This document shows positions 33,294 through 42,365 of a DNA stretch of 64,000 nucleotides, one piece after another; the first letter of the stretch is position 1; each line of letters begins with the position of its first letter. Made by a program: the position numbers and the translations under genes. Where the stretch lies: positions 1 to 64,000 of the forward strand of contig VGRW01000003.1 in NCBI GenBank assembly GCA_016875225.1, read 5' to 3'. The notes beneath the pieces are model-generated. The model had not been told where the DNA came from and did no database searches. It worked only from the letters and a program-made list of their open reading frames with translations. This stretch comes from Deltaproteobacteria bacterium (GTDB lineage: Bacteria > Myxococcota_A > UBA9160 > SZUA-336).

Positions 33294-35842
33294 GAGGGAT
33301 CTCCGGCCAGGCGCTTCAGCCGGTCGATCGCGACGAGCGCCTCGATCGGCGTCATCTGGTCCGGCTCGAGCGCGCGCAGCGCGGCGTGGAGCGGATCGGG
33401 CTCAGGCGCGAACAGGCCGAGCTGGGCGGGCTCACCGGCTGCGCCGGGCGCGCGCGCCAGGCGCGGAACACCGCGTTCATCGAATTCCCCCCCTTCGAGG
33501 TTGCGCAAGACTTCCCGCGCACGTCGGATGACCTTGGGGGGGAGTCCGGCCGTACGCGCCACATCGATTCCGTAGCTGCGACTGGCGGCTCCGGGCTCCA
33601 TTCGCCGCAGGAAGAGGATCTCTCCGTCCTGCTCGGCACAGGTGAAGTGGTAGTTCCTCACCGCCGACTTCGTCCGGGCCAGATCCGCCAGCTCGTGGTA
33701 GTGAGTCGCGAACAAGACCCGCGCGCGCAACCCCGGTGCGTCGTGCAGGTGCTCCGCAACCGCCCAGGCGATCGAAAGTCCATCGAAAGTCGAGGTTCCG
33801 CGGCCGATCTCGTCCAGCAGAACCAGGCTCCGGCCGGTCCCCTCGCGCAGGATCGCCGCCGTCTCGCGCATCTCGACCATGAAGGTGCTCTCGCCGGTCG
33901 CGAGCGAGTCGGAGGCCCCCACCCGGGTGAAGATCCGGTCGGCGATCCCGATCCGCGCGCGTCGCGCGGGAACGAACGAGCCCATCTGCGCGAGCAAGGC
34001 GATCAGCGCCACCTGCCGCAGCAACGTCGACTTCCCGGCCATGTTCGGCCCGGTGAGGATGAGGAAGCGCACGTCCTCGCCGTCCAGCCGGACGTCGTTC
34101 GCGACGAAGTCGCGCGTGCCGAGCTCCACCACGGGGTGTCGTCCGGCCTCGATCTCGATCGCGAGCGTCGAGTCGAGCTCGGGTCGCACCCAGCCGCGCT
34201 CGCGCGCGACGGTCGCCAGCGACTGTGCGACGTCGAGCTCGCCGATCGCGAACGCCGAGCGGCGCACGCGCTCTGCCTGCGTGCGCAGTCGCGCCTTCAG
34301 CGAGTCGACCACGCGCAGCTCCGCCGCTGCAGCGCGCTCGCGCGCGCGGAGCGTCACGTTCTCCCAGCGCTCGAGCTCGTCGGTGGTGTAGCGCTCGCCC
34401 GAAACCGTCGTCTGTTTGCGCCGGTATTCGGGCGGCACGAGCCCGAGGCGCGCCTTGGTCACCTCGATCGACCAACCGAAGATGCGGTTGTAGCGGACCT
34501 TCAGCGTGGGAATGCCGGTGCGCGCGCGCTCGCGCGCCTCGAGCTCGGCGAAGAACGCCTCGCCTTCGATCGACTCGCGGCGGATCTGGTCGAGCTCGGC
34601 GTCGACGCCGTCTCGGACGTAGCCGACGTGCGGCTCGCCACGGGGTGCCGGCGGCGGCTCGTCGACGAGAACGCGCTCGAGCTCGACGCGCACGTCGTCG
34701 AGCGGATCCGAGATCGGCGCGGCACCGGCCACGCGAGCCACCCCGCAGAGGCAGGCGCGAAGCTGGGCCAGCTCGCGCGGACCGCCGGTCGGAAGCGTCG
34801 CGCGGGAGAGCGCGCGCTCCAGGTCGCCCACGCTGCGCAGAGCCTCGCGAAGTGTCTCGCGGGCGGAGTCCGGCTCGAGCCAGGCCGCGACCCGCTCCTG
34901 CCGCGCCCCGATCGCGACCGGGTCGAGAAGCGGTTCGCCGAGCCAGGTCGCGAGGCGGCGCCGGCCGAGCGGAGAGCGCGTCTCGTCGAGCGCGGCGAAG
35001 AGCGTGCCTTCGCGCCCTCCGTCGTGGCTGTTCTCGAACAGCTCCAGGTGGCGGCGCGTCGCGCGATCGAGCGTCAGGAACTCGGCGACTCTGTAGCGGC
35101 GCAGCTCGCCCAGCTGCGCGAGAGAGGCGGGCTGCAGCCGCGCGACGGTGGCGAAGAGGGCCGCGGCCGCGCGAGCCGCCGCGCAGGTCTCGTTCGCATC
35201 GAGGCCGTGCGGGAGCCGACCGATCCGATCCGCGACCGCGCGCGGCTCGAAGTCGGCATCCGCGACGCGGCGCACGGCCACTCCGCGCGGCAGATCCTTC
35301 TCGACGTCGCGGGCGATCAGCTCGCGCGGCCCGATCCGATCGAGCTCGGCCTCGACGATCTCGCGCCGGTCGCTCTCGGTCGCCGCGAACTCTCCCGTCG
35401 ACAGATCGAGGTACGCAAGCCCGTGCAGGTCCGACTCCCGGATCAGCGCCGCCAGGTAGTTCGCGCCCGCGCCCTCGAGCCGGTCGGCGTTCGCCACCAG
35501 CCCCGGAGTCACGACCTCGACGATCTCGCGCCGCACCAGCCCCTTTGCCGCGCGCGGATCCTCCACCTGCTCGGCGATCGCGACCGAGAGCCCCGCCGCG
35601 AGACAGCGCCGGAGGTATCCCTCGAGCGCGTGAAAGGGCACGCCGCACATCGGCACGGGCTGCGGCGAGTCCTTCTCGCGCGAGGTCAGGACCAGGTCGA
35701 GGAGCGGAGCGGCGGTCTCTGCGTCGGTCTCGAAGAGCTCATAGAAATCGCCCATCCGGAAGAAGAGCAGCGCATCGCCTGCCTGCCGCTTGAGCTCGCG
35801 GTGCTGGCGCATCATCGGCGTCTCGCTGCGGCGCGGCTCCAC
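33290..35842 (-). CDS. mutS: DNA mismatch repair protein MutS
   Basis: An 850-residue MutS that recognises mismatches and starts repair with MutL. The mismatch-binding N-terminus has LLFFRMGDFYELF, with the Phe-x-Glu wedge. The connector, lever and clamp follow, then the ATPase with Walker A ILTGPNMAGKSTLLRQVA near 610. The signature GESTFMVEMRETAAIL, Walker B SLVLLDEIGRGTSTFDGLSI and ATHYHEL come next. The C-terminus has the helix-turn-helix PPKVIRRAREVLRNLEG. The GTG at 35842 is the longest start; an internal ATG at PMMRQHREL would shorten it by 9-10 residues. It is divergent from the aromatic leader and DAHP synthase. mutL is not in view. Confidence 0.97.
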   Translation of the reverse strand: MEPRRSETPMMRQHRELKRQAGDALLFFRMGDFYELFETDAETAAPLLDLVLTSREKDSPQPVPMCGVPFHALEGYLRRCLAAGLSVAIAEQVEDPRAAKGLVRREIVEVVTPGLVANADRLEGAGANYLAALIRESDLHGLAYLDLSTGEFAATESDRREIVEAELDRIGPRELIARDVEKDLPRGVAVRRVADADFEPRAVADRIGRLPHGLDANETCAAARAAAALFATVARLQPASLAQLGELRRYRVAEFLTLDRATRRHLELFENSHDGGREGTLFAALDETRSPLGRRRLATWLGEPLLDPVAIGARQERVAAWLEPDSARETLREALRSVGDLERALSRATLPTGGPRELAQLRACLCGVARVAGAAPISDPLDDVRVELERVLVDEPPPAPRGEPHVGYVRDGVDAELDQIRRESIEGEAFFAELEARERARTGIPTLKVRYNRIFGWSIEVTKARLGLVPPEYRRKQTTVSGERYTTDELERWENVTLRARERAAAAELRVVDSLKARLRTQAERVRRSAFAIGELDVAQSLATVARERGWVRPELDSTLAIEIEAGRHPVVELGTRDFVANDVRLDGEDVRFLILTGPNMAGKSTLLRQVALIALLAQMGSFVPARRARIGIADRIFTRVGASDSLATGESTFMVEMRETAAILREGTGRSLVLLDEIGRGTSTFDGLSIAWAVAEHLHDAPGLRARVLFATHYHELADLARTKSAVRNYHFTCAEQDGEILFLRRMEPGAASRSYGIDVARTAGLPPKVIRRAREVLRNLEGGEFDERGVPRLARAPGAAGEPAQLGLFAPEPDPLHAALRALEPDQMTPIEALVAIDRLKRLAGDPS

Positions 35843-35896
35843 GCGCGCAGTCTAACGCGTTGACGGCGGGCCGCGGCCTGCGGTACAAAGCCCTCC

Positions 35897-35977
35897 GTGA
35901 GCCACGCGCGCTTCTTTCACGCGTTCTACTTTGGCTGGCAGGCCGACCGGGCCGCGGCAGGAGACGCGAGCGCGTAG
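35897..35977 (+). CDS. Aromatic leader peptide (26 residues)
   Basis: A short open frame, GTG at 35897 to TAG at 35975-35977, directly upstream of a rho-independent terminator and the DAHP synthase gene. Residues 6-14 are FFHAFYFGW, that is four Phe, one Tyr and one Trp in nine codons. The rest of the peptide (QADRAAAGDASA) is unremarkable. A ribosome stalled at these codons would leave bases from about 35950 onward free. The geometry matches trp- and phe-type leader peptides that sense charged tRNA. The peptide itself needs no function beyond being translated. Confidence 0.85.
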   Translation: MSHARFFHAFYFGWQADRAAAGDASA

Positions 35978-36034
35978 GGCGCAGTCCAAACCAGTCGCCG
36001 CAGCCCCGGGAGGCCTCTCTCGGGGTTTTTTTTT
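35947..36034 (+). terminator. Attenuator: terminator with competing antiterminator
   Basis: The terminator is a 9-pair stem CCCCGGGAG (36004-36012) with CTCTCGGGG (36017-36025), loop GCCT and one G.T pair, followed by nine T residues at 36026-36034. A competing stem is CCGGG (35947-35951) with CCCGG (36005-36009), stacked on GCGGC (35954-35958) with GCCGC (35997-36001). It would block the left arm of the terminator. That upstream strand overlaps leader codons 17-21. A ribosome paused at codons 6-14 would leave most of it free, while one reaching the TAG would cover it. This is standard transcription attenuation; base pairing is read by eye, energies not computed. Confidence 0.85.
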
Positions 36035-36061
36035 GCGCGCGAACGACCGACCGGAGATCCC

Positions 36062-37135
36062 ATGCAAGCCAGGAACGAGAGCTCTCCAAACGACCTGCCC
36101 ACACCCGCCGCGCTTCGCGCGAAGCTCGAGAGGAGCCCCGGCGTCGAGCGCACCGTGGAGCGCGGACGCTCCGCGATCCGCAACGCCCTGCACGGCCGCG
36201 ACGCTCGGCTCGTGGCGATCGTCGGGCCCTGCTCGATCCACGAGCGCGACTCCGCGCTCGACTACGCGCGCCGCCTGGCGCGGCTCGGTGCCGAGCTCGA
36301 CGACGCGCTGATCCTGGTCATGCGCACCTACTTCGAGAAGCCGCGCACGTCCCTCGGCTGGAAGGGGATGATCAACGACCCGCGGCTCGACGGCTCCTGC
36401 GAGATCGGGCTCGGCCTGGAGCGCGCAAGAGAGATCCTGCTCGCGATCGGCGAGCTCGGCCTCGCCTGCGGCAGCGAGCTTCTCGATCCGATCACCCGGC
36501 ACTACATCGGCGATCTCCTCGCTTGGGTCGGAATCGGCGCGCGCACCTCGGAGAGCCAGATCCACCGCGAGATGGCCAGCGGCCTGCCCATGCCGGTCGG
36601 CTTCAAGAATCCCACCTCGGGCGAGCTCGCTCCCGCACGCGACGCGATCCTGGCTGCGCGCAGCCCCCATCGACACCTCGGCATCGCCGCCGACGGCGGC
36701 TTCCGGCGCATCGAGACGCGCGGAAATCCCGACGTCCACCTGGTGCTTCGCGGCGGCGAGCGCGGGCCCAACTACGGAGCGCGCGACGTCGCGCGCGCGG
36801 CCGAGCTGACCTCGATGCTCGGGCTGGCCCGGCCGATCCTGATCGACTGCTCGCACGCGAACGCCGAGAAGGACCACCGCCGCCAGCCGCACGTGCTGCG
36901 CGAGGTGCTGCGCCAGCTCGAAGCGAAGGCGAGCCCGATCCTGGGACTGATGCTCGAGAGCCACCTCGAGCCCGGACGCCAGGCGCTGCGAGCCGGCGAG
37001 CCGATCGCCTACGGCGTCTCGCTCACGGATCCTTGCCTGGGCTGGGACGAGACCGAGGCTCTGCTCCGCGAAGCCGCCGCGTGCGCTCGCGCCTCGAAAC
37101 GGCTCGAGCCAGCCGCTAGCATGGCGCCCGCCTGA
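36062..37135 (+). CDS. aroG: 3-Deoxy-7-phosphoheptulonate synthase (DAHP synthase, class I)
   Basis: A 357-residue AroF/G/H-type enzyme that condenses phosphoenolpyruvate and erythrose 4-phosphate, the first shikimate step. Substrate motifs visible are AIVGPCSIH near residue 54 and [16 protein letters not shown] near 90. [20 protein letters not shown] near 158 and [10 protein letters not shown] near 180 follow, with metal and substrate contacts in [20 protein letters not shown] near 260. Feedback sensitivity (Phe, Tyr or Trp) cannot be told here. It starts 27 bases after the T-run of an aromatic attenuator, whose leader encodes Phe, Tyr and Trp codons, so expression should fall when aromatic amino acids are plentiful. 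Confidence 0.96.
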   Translation: MQARNESSPNDLPTPAALRAKLERSPGVERTVERGRSAIRNALHGRDARLVAIVGPCSIHERDSALDYARRLARLGAELDDALILVMRTYFEKPRTSLGWKGMINDPRLDGSCEIGLGLERAREILLAIGELGLACGSELLDPITRHYIGDLLAWVGIGARTSESQIHREMASGLPMPVGFKNPTSGELAPARDAILAARSPHRHLGIAADGGFRRIETRGNPDVHLVLRGGERGPNYGARDVARAAELTSMLGLARPILIDCSHANAEKDHRRQPHVLREVLRQLEAKASPILGLMLESHLEPGRQALRAGEPIAYGVSLTDPCLGWDETEALLREAAACARASKRLEPAASMAPA

Positions 37136-37152
37136 TCGAGAGGAGCGCCCGC

Positions 37153-37638
37153 GTGCCCGATCCCCGCCCCTTCCGCGTGCTCGGACTGCAGCAGATCGCC
37201 GTCGGCTCGACCGACAAGGCCGCGCTGCGCCGCCTCTGGGTCGACCTGCTCGGACTCACGCCCACCGGCACCTACACGAGCGAGTCCGAGAACGTCGACG
37301 AGGACATCGTGCGCGCCGGCGCGGGCGCCTCCGCCGTCGAGGTCGACTTGATGGCGCCGCTCGACGCCGAGAAGCGCCCGCGCGTGCACGATCCCGCGCT
37401 GAACCACGTCGGCCTCTGGGTCGACGATCTGCGCGCCGCCGTCGACTGGCTCGGCGCGCAAGGCATGCGCTTCACACCCGGCGGCATCCGCAAAGGCGCG
37501 GCCGGCTTCGACGTCTGCTTCATCCACCCCAAGGGAAACGCAGAATCACCCGCCTCGGGCGAGGGCGTCCTGATCGAGCTCGTCCAAGCTCCCGCCGAAG
37601 TGATTCGCGCCTTCGACGCGGCACAGCGAAACACTTAG
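37153..37638 (+). CDS. VOC-family (glyoxalase-fold) protein
   Basis: A 161-residue vicinal-oxygen-chelate protein with two beta-alpha-beta-beta-beta modules. The metal ligands expected are in [12 protein letters not shown] (near 12), VEVDLMAP (near 55), [14 protein letters not shown] (His near 81) and [11 protein letters not shown] (Glu near 142). The last motif is common in methylmalonyl-CoA epimerases and lactoylglutathione lyases; the His in ALNHVGLWV supports enzyme function. It follows aroG by 17 bases and may be co-transcribed, though no metabolic link is obvious. GTG start at 37153. Confidence 0.8.
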   Translation: MPDPRPFRVLGLQQIAVGSTDKAALRRLWVDLLGLTPTGTYTSESENVDEDIVRAGAGASAVEVDLMAPLDAEKRPRVHDPALNHVGLWVDDLRAAVDWLGAQGMRFTPGGIRKGAAGFDVCFIHPKGNAESPASGEGVLIELVQAPAEVIRAFDAAQRNT

Positions 37639-37678
37639 GCAGGAGCTCGTGGGCCGGGGCGCCGCGAGGCGCTCCTGC
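37639..37678. terminator. Inverted repeat between convergent genes
   Basis: GCAGGAGC at 37639-37646 pairs with GCTCCTGC at 37671-37678, enclosing the GC-rich GGGCCGGGGCGCCGCG. It lies one base after the end of the VOC gene and 20 bases from the end of the convergent SDR gene, so a bidirectional terminator is the simplest reading, though neither side has a T-run. The sequence also recalls the GTAGGAGC arms of pseudomonad REP elements. Confidence 0.45.
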
Positions 37679-37698
37679 GACCAGCTACTTCGCGTGAG

Positions 37699-38460
37699 CT
37701 AGAAGATCGCGTAGCCGCCGTCGACGCGGAGCACGTCGCCGTTGTGGAAGCGGGATTCTCTGGCGGCGAGGTAGGCGGCGACGGCCTCGAATTCTTCGGG
37801 CTTTCCCCAGCGGCCGGCGGGCGTGCGATGCAGGATCGTGTCGTAGAGCTTCTTCCAGGACATCGCGGGAGCGGTCATCTCGGTCTCGATCCAGCCGGGG
37901 AGCACTGCGTTCGCCTGGATGTCGTGCCGCCCGAGCTCGACGGCGAGCGATCGGATCAGCGCGATCACGCCGGCCTTGCTCGCGGCGTAGTTCGCCTGCC
38001 GCGGCATGCCGTGCAGCGAGCCGATCGAGGACGTGACCACGAGCTTGCCGCCGCCGCCGCGCGCGATCATGTGCCTGGCCGACTCGCGAAAGCAGAGGAA
38101 GACGCCGGTCAGGTTCACGTCGAGCACGGCGTTCCAATCCGCCACGCTCATCTCGACGAACGGCCGCGCCAGACCCATTCCCGCGTTCGCGAAGCACGAG
38201 TCCACACGGCCGAAGCGCGCCAGCGTCTGGTCCATCGCGCGCACGATCTCGCTCTCGCGCCCTACGTCGCAGACGAACGCCTCCGCGTCCGCGCCGAGCG
38301 CGCGCAGCTCGGCGACCGCCTCCGCGTTCTTCTCCGCATTGCGCCCCCAGAGCGCGAGCCGCCCGCCGCACTTCGCGATGCCGCGCGCCATTCCCAAACC
38401 AATCCCGCCATTTCCGCCCGTGACCAGCGCCACGTGACCCGTCAGATCAAACATCCTCAC
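37699..38460 (-). CDS. Short-chain dehydrogenase/reductase (FabG-like)
   Basis: A 253-residue classical SDR. The NAD(P) loop is ALVTGGNGGIGLGMARGIAK near 12, then CFANAGMG near 88. The catalytic Ser lies in VVTSSIGSLHG near 140, Tyr and Lys in YAASKAGVIALIR near 155, and the substrate loop in NAVLPGWIETEM. An Arg after the loop (LWGRNAEK) suggests NADP preference. It could reduce a 3-oxoacyl or hydroxy substrate. The gene stands alone, with a TATAGT -10-like hexamer at 38478-38483 upstream on its strand. Confidence 0.9.
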   Translation of the reverse strand: MRMFDLTGHVALVTGGNGGIGLGMARGIAKCGGRLALWGRNAEKNAEAVAELRALGADAEAFVCDVGRESEIVRAMDQTLARFGRVDSCFANAGMGLARPFVEMSVADWNAVLDVNLTGVFLCFRESARHMIARGGGGKLVVTSSIGSLHGMPRQANYAASKAGVIALIRSLAVELGRHDIQANAVLPGWIETEMTAPAMSWKKLYDTILHRTPAGRWGKPEEFEAVAAYLAARESRFHNGDVLRVDGGYAIF

Positions 38461-38477
38461 CCCTCTCTTCTCGCGAG

Positions 38478-38483
38478 ACTATA
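38478..38483 (-). promoter_or_regulatory. Possible -10 box for the SDR gene
   Basis: TATAGT on the minus strand, 17 bases ahead of the ATG at 38460, followed by CTCGCGAG. A matching TATAGTCGCGCG lies ahead of pheA. No convincing -35 was found. Upstream of it, 38506-38514 and 38529-38537 form a 9-base inverted repeat (GCGGGTCGG/CCGACCCGC). Confidence 0.3.
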
Positions 38484-38637
38484 CGGCGACGCCCAGGTGT
38501 GGATCGCGGGTCGGCCGGCCGCGTCCGCCCGACCCGCGCTCCGCGAACAGCGCTCACCGGCGGCCGGAGCTAGCGGACCGGAAGCTCGAGTCCGCCCCCT
38601 CCGACTCTCACCCTCTTGATCCGGAAGATGCGTGCGC

Positions 38638-38730
38638 GCGAGCGGGGCTCGGGTTGCGCCTTGCCGAGCAGGGTCGAGCGGCCTCCGCGAGGGGACCCGC
38701 TCGGCAAGCGCAATCCCGAGCCCCGCTCGC
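38638..38730 (-). repeat. Long palindrome with conserved core (copy 2)
   Basis: Arms of 32 bases at 38638-38669 and 38699-38730 are complementary except for one offset pair of single-base bulges. The loop (38670-38698) can pair again through GGGTC and GACCC. On the minus strand the inner part reads GGGTCCCCTCG, nine bases, then CTCGACCCTGCTCG, matching the core of the palindrome at 2694-2782 while the stems differ. It starts 17 bases after the acyl-CoA ligase stop codon and would be transcribed with it. A terminator role is possible, but there is no T-run and the shared core argues for something more specific. Confidence 0.75.
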
Positions 38731-38747
38731 ACTTCTCGGCCCCCGAC

Positions 38748-40310
38748 TCACACCTTGCTGGCCCGACCCGCCCAGAACGGCTCCCGCAGCACCTTCTTCA
38801 GAATCTTCCCCGACGCGTTGCGCGGGATCTCCTCCGCGAACGAGACCGAGCGCGGGATCTTGTAGCCGGCCAGATGCTCGCGGCCGTGCGCGAGGATGTC
38901 GGCTTCACTGAGCTTCCGGCCGGGGAGCGGCACGACCACCGCGTGCACGCTCTCGCCCCACTCCTCGCTCGGCACGCCGATCACCGCGACGTCGAGCACG
39001 TCGGGGTGAGCGTCGAGCACGGCCTCGATCTCGGCGGGATAGATGTTCACGCCGCCCGAGATGATCATGTCCTTCTTGCGGTCGCAGATGTAGTAGAAGC
39101 CCTCTTCGTCGAAGTAGGCCACGTCGCCGACGGTGTGGTAGTCGCCGCGGCGGTCCTCCTCGAACTTCTCCTGCGCCTTGTGGTAGGTGGCGAAGACGCT
39201 CGGGCTGCGGACCGAGAGCTCGCCGGGAACACGCGGCTGTGTCACGCGCTTTCCGTCGTCGTCGAAGAGCGCGATCTCGACCATCGGCGCGGGCTTGCCG
39301 CAGGAGCCGGGCTTTCGCAGCTGGTCCTCGGGCCGCAGCACCGTGTTCACGCCGAGCTCGGTCGACCCGTAGACCTCGAAGAGCGAGTCGCCGGGGAAAT
39401 CGGACAGGTACATCTGCTTCAGCGCGAACGACCAGGGCGCCGCGTTGGCGATGAAGCGGCGCATCGAGCTTCGGTCGTACTTCGCCTTCACCTCCTTCGG
39501 CAGGTTGCAGACCAGACGCACCGGGGTCGGCGCGGAGAACGTGGTCGTCACCTCGTGGGTCTCGACCAGGCGCAGCCAGTCCTCGGCGTCGAACTTCTTC
39601 TGGACCACCACCGTGTTGCCGAGCGCGTGCGCGATCGCCATGAAGCCGCCCGGGCCCGAGTGGTAGAGCGGTCCCGTCGTCAGGTACACGTCGTCCGGCA
39701 CGTAGCCGATCAGCTGCAGCAGCGCGGCGGACTGCTCGGCGTTTCCTGCGCTGCGCACCGCGCCCTTGGGCTTGCCGGTGGTGCCGGAGGTGTAGATCAT
39801 CGTCTGCGCGTCCGCGGCGGGGGCCTCGCGCCTCGGCTGGCCCGGGCTCGCGGCGGCGATCAGCGCGTCGACGTCGCGCTGACCCGCGCCGGCCGCGCCG
39901 TCGTAGACCAGCACCTCGCGGATCTTCGGGATCTGCGCGCGGATCTGCGCGAACAGCGGCGCGTACTCGGCGTCGACGTAGGCCATCACCGAGTCGGAAT
40001 TGTCGACGACGTACTGCGCTTCTTCGGGCGCGAGTCGGTAGTTGAGCGGCACCGCCACCGCGCCCGCCTTGCGGGCGGCGTGCACCGCGCGCACGACTCC
40101 GGGCGAGTTCTGCCCGCACCAGACCAGCTTCTCGCCCGGTCGAAGACCGAGCGCGATCAACGCGTTCGCGAGCCGGTTGGCCTGCTCCTCGAGCTCCGCA
40201 AAGCTCCAACGCAGGATCGTCCCGTCCGGTCGATCGTGGATCACCGCGGACTTGTTCGGCGCGAGCTGCGCGTGGATCGTGAGGATGTCGGGCGGTCGGG
40301 ACTCGGCCAT
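38748..40310 (-). CDS. Acyl-CoA synthetase (AMP-binding)
   Basis: A 520-residue ANL-superfamily acyl-CoA ligase. Core motifs are the P-loop MIYTSGTTGKPKGAVRS near 173, VYGSTELGVNT near 320, YHTVGDVAYFDEEG near 395, and the hinge/Lys region DRKKDMIISGGVNIYPAEIE near 415. The catalytic Lys is in PRSVSFAEEIPRNASGKIL near 500. It probably activates a fatty or aryl acid; chain length cannot be judged. The ATG at 40310 was chosen because the frame upstream lacks similarity. A long palindrome follows the stop, and kup is divergent. Confidence 0.93.
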   Translation of the reverse strand: MAESRPPDILTIHAQLAPNKSAVIHDRPDGTILRWSFAELEEQANRLANALIALGLRPGEKLVWCGQNSPGVVRAVHAARKAGAVAVPLNYRLAPEEAQYVVDNSDSVMAYVDAEYAPLFAQIRAQIPKIREVLVYDGAAGAGQRDVDALIAAASPGQPRREAPAADAQTMIYTSGTTGKPKGAVRSAGNAEQSAALLQLIGYVPDDVYLTTGPLYHSGPGGFMAIAHALGNTVVVQKKFDAEDWLRLVETHEVTTTFSAPTPVRLVCNLPKEVKAKYDRSSMRRFIANAAPWSFALKQMYLSDFPGDSLFEVYGSTELGVNTVLRPEDQLRKPGSCGKPAPMVEIALFDDDGKRVTQPRVPGELSVRSPSVFATYHKAQEKFEEDRRGDYHTVGDVAYFDEEGFYYICDRKKDMIISGGVNIYPAEIEAVLDAHPDVLDVAVIGVPSEEWGESVHAVVVPLPGRKLSEADILAHGREHLAGYKIPRSVSFAEEIPRNASGKILKKVLREPFWAGRASKV

Positions 40311-40444
40311 GCGTGCGGACCTCCGGGCTGGCGTTCGGGTGCGCCGATTGTCCCCGTGGCGTCCGCTGGGGGTCAAACGCGAAGACGCGCGCGGCTCGAT
40401 GACCTCGGCTTCCAGTTCCGAGGCGGACGTGCTATCGACGCGCC

Positions 40445-42364
40445 GTGCAGAACGGGGGGACCGAACGGCCCGGACCGGACGGCTCGGCCGGCGACCGGCC
40501 GGGCTCCGTCAACGTTCGCCGCCTCACGCTGGCCGCGATCGGCGTGGTCTACGGCGACATCGGAACGTCTCCGCTCTACGCGATCCGGGAGTGCTTCCAC
40601 GGCACGTACGGGACCACCCCGTCGCCGGAGAACATCCTCGGCGTCTGTTCGCTCGTCTTCTGGGCGCTCCTGCTGGTGATCGTGGTGAAGTACTTGAGCT
40701 TCGTGATGCGCGCCGACAACAACGGCGAGGGCGGCGTGCTCGCGCTGCTCGCGCTCGGCGAACGCGGCGCGGAGAAGCGCAATCCGCGCGTCCGAGTGAT
40801 CGCGTTCATGCTCGCGCTATTCGGCACCGCGCTCCTGTACGGCGATGGGATGATCACGCCGGCGATCTCCGTGCTCTCCGCGGTCGAGGGGCTCGAAATC
40901 GCGGTTCCGGGACTCGAGCCCCTGGTCGTCTACATCGCGCTCGCGCTCCTGGTCGGCCTGTTCTGGGTGCAGAGGCGCGGCACGGAGCGGATCGGCGCGT
41001 GGTTCGGGCCGATCTCGCTGGTCTGGTTCCTCGCCATCGCCTGCGCCGGAATCCCCTGGATCGTGCGCGAGCCGGGGGTGCTCGCCGCCGTGAATCCGCT
41101 CTACGCCGTGCGGCTGTTGATCGACGCGACGGGTCCCGGCTTCTTCATCCTCGGTGCGGTAGTGCTCTGCGTGACCGGCTGCGAGCAGCTCTTCGCCGAC
41201 ATCGGCCACTTCGGACGACTTCCGATCACGCTCGCCTGGTATGCGGTGGTGTTCCCTTGTCTGCTGCTCTCGTACTTCGGGCAAGGGGCCTACCTGCTCA
41301 GCGCGGGCGCGGCGGGAATCGAGAACCCGTTCTTCGGACTCCTGCCCGAAATCCTCTTGCTGCCCATGGTCGGCCTCGCGACGCTCGCGACGATCGTGGC
41401 CTCGCAGGCGGTGATCTCCGGCTCGTTCTCGCTCACCGCGCAGGCGATCCAGCTCGGCTATCTGCCCCGCATGCAGATCATCCACACGTCCGTCCACAAG
41501 GAGGGGCAGATCTACATTCCCGCGGTGAACTGGTTCCTGATGCTCGCCTGCATCGGTCTGGTTCTGGAATTCCGGGCCTCCACGGGCCTGGCAGCCGCGT
41601 ACGGGATCGCGGTCACGGGCGCGATGACGACGACGAGCATCTTGTTCCTGCCGATCGCACGGCGAAGGCTCGGCCTGGTTGCGACGATCGGGCTCGGAGC
41701 TCTCTTCCTCGTGGTCGACGTCTCGCTCTTCGCTTCGAACCTGCCGAAGATCCCGCACGGAGCCGCGTTCCCGCTCCTGATCGGGGTCGTGCTCTTCACG
41801 GTGATGACCACCTGGCGGCGCGGCTCGGAACTGTTGAACAAACACCTGAACGACGTGACGCTCCCGCTCACCTCGTTCATCGCCGACGTCGGGCGCGAGA
41901 AGCCGCTGCGCGTGCTGGGGACCGCGGTGTTCATGTCGGGTTATCCGGACGGGCTTCCGCTCGCGCTCGGTCACCACTTCAAGCACTCGAAGTCGCTGCA
42001 CGAGAGGATCGTCCTGCTCTCGATCGTGACCGAGCACTACCCGGCCGTGCCGCGCCGGGATCGCGTCCGCGTCGAATTCCTCGGCGAGGGCTTCGTCCGC
42101 GTCACGGCGCGCTACGGCTTCATGCAGACGCCGTCGATCGCGGACATCCTGCGTCAGATCGCGGCGACGGGTGTTCCGGTCACGGTCGATCAGGCGAGCT
42201 TCTTCCTCGGCCGCGTGACGGTCCTCTCGGGCCCGAAGCCCGACATGGCGCGCTGGCGCAAGAAGCTCTTCGCGGCGCTGCACTACACCGCCCAGCCCGC
42301 CGCCGGCTACTTCGGCATTCCGCCAGGTCGCGCGGTCGAGCTCGGCATGCAGATCACGATCTGA
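40445..42364 (+). CDS. kup: Low-affinity potassium uptake protein Kup
   Basis: A 639-residue K+/H+ symporter. The N-terminal signature LAAIGVVYGDIGTSPLYAI near 30 holds the conserved GVVYGDIGTSPLY. About twelve helices follow to residue 430 (GDGMITPAISVLSAVEGLE near 138; SGSFSLTAQAIQLGYLPR near 328). The cytoplasmic C-terminal domain, about 200 residues, includes RVEFLGEGFVRVTARYGFMQ. Length is standard. The GTG at 40445 is the likely start. It is followed after one base by a GST-like gene, which is probably co-transcribed. Confidence 0.96.
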   Translation: MQNGGTERPGPDGSAGDRPGSVNVRRLTLAAIGVVYGDIGTSPLYAIRECFHGTYGTTPSPENILGVCSLVFWALLLVIVVKYLSFVMRADNNGEGGVLALLALGERGAEKRNPRVRVIAFMLALFGTALLYGDGMITPAISVLSAVEGLEIAVPGLEPLVVYIALALLVGLFWVQRRGTERIGAWFGPISLVWFLAIACAGIPWIVREPGVLAAVNPLYAVRLLIDATGPGFFILGAVVLCVTGCEQLFADIGHFGRLPITLAWYAVVFPCLLLSYFGQGAYLLSAGAAGIENPFFGLLPEILLLPMVGLATLATIVASQAVISGSFSLTAQAIQLGYLPRMQIIHTSVHKEGQIYIPAVNWFLMLACIGLVLEFRASTGLAAAYGIAVTGAMTTTSILFLPIARRRLGLVATIGLGALFLVVDVSLFASNLPKIPHGAAFPLLIGVVLFTVMTTWRRGSELLNKHLNDVTLPLTSFIADVGREKPLRVLGTAVFMSGYPDGLPLALGHHFKHSKSLHERIVLLSIVTEHYPAVPRRDRVRVEFLGEGFVRVTARYGFMQTPSIADILRQIAATGVPVTVDQASFFLGRVTVLSGPKPDMARWRKKLFAALHYTAQPAAGYFGIPPGRAVELGMQITI

Positions 42365-42365
42365 G

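Noticed and set aside
37639-37678. A copy of the shared-core palindrome family
   Set aside because: It has inverted arms but no GGGTCCCCTCG core; simple terminator or REP-like element is more likely.
40817-42283. A 488-codon open frame antisense to kup
   Set aside because: Charged low-complexity sequence typical of the complementary frame; Kup on the plus strand is unmistakable.
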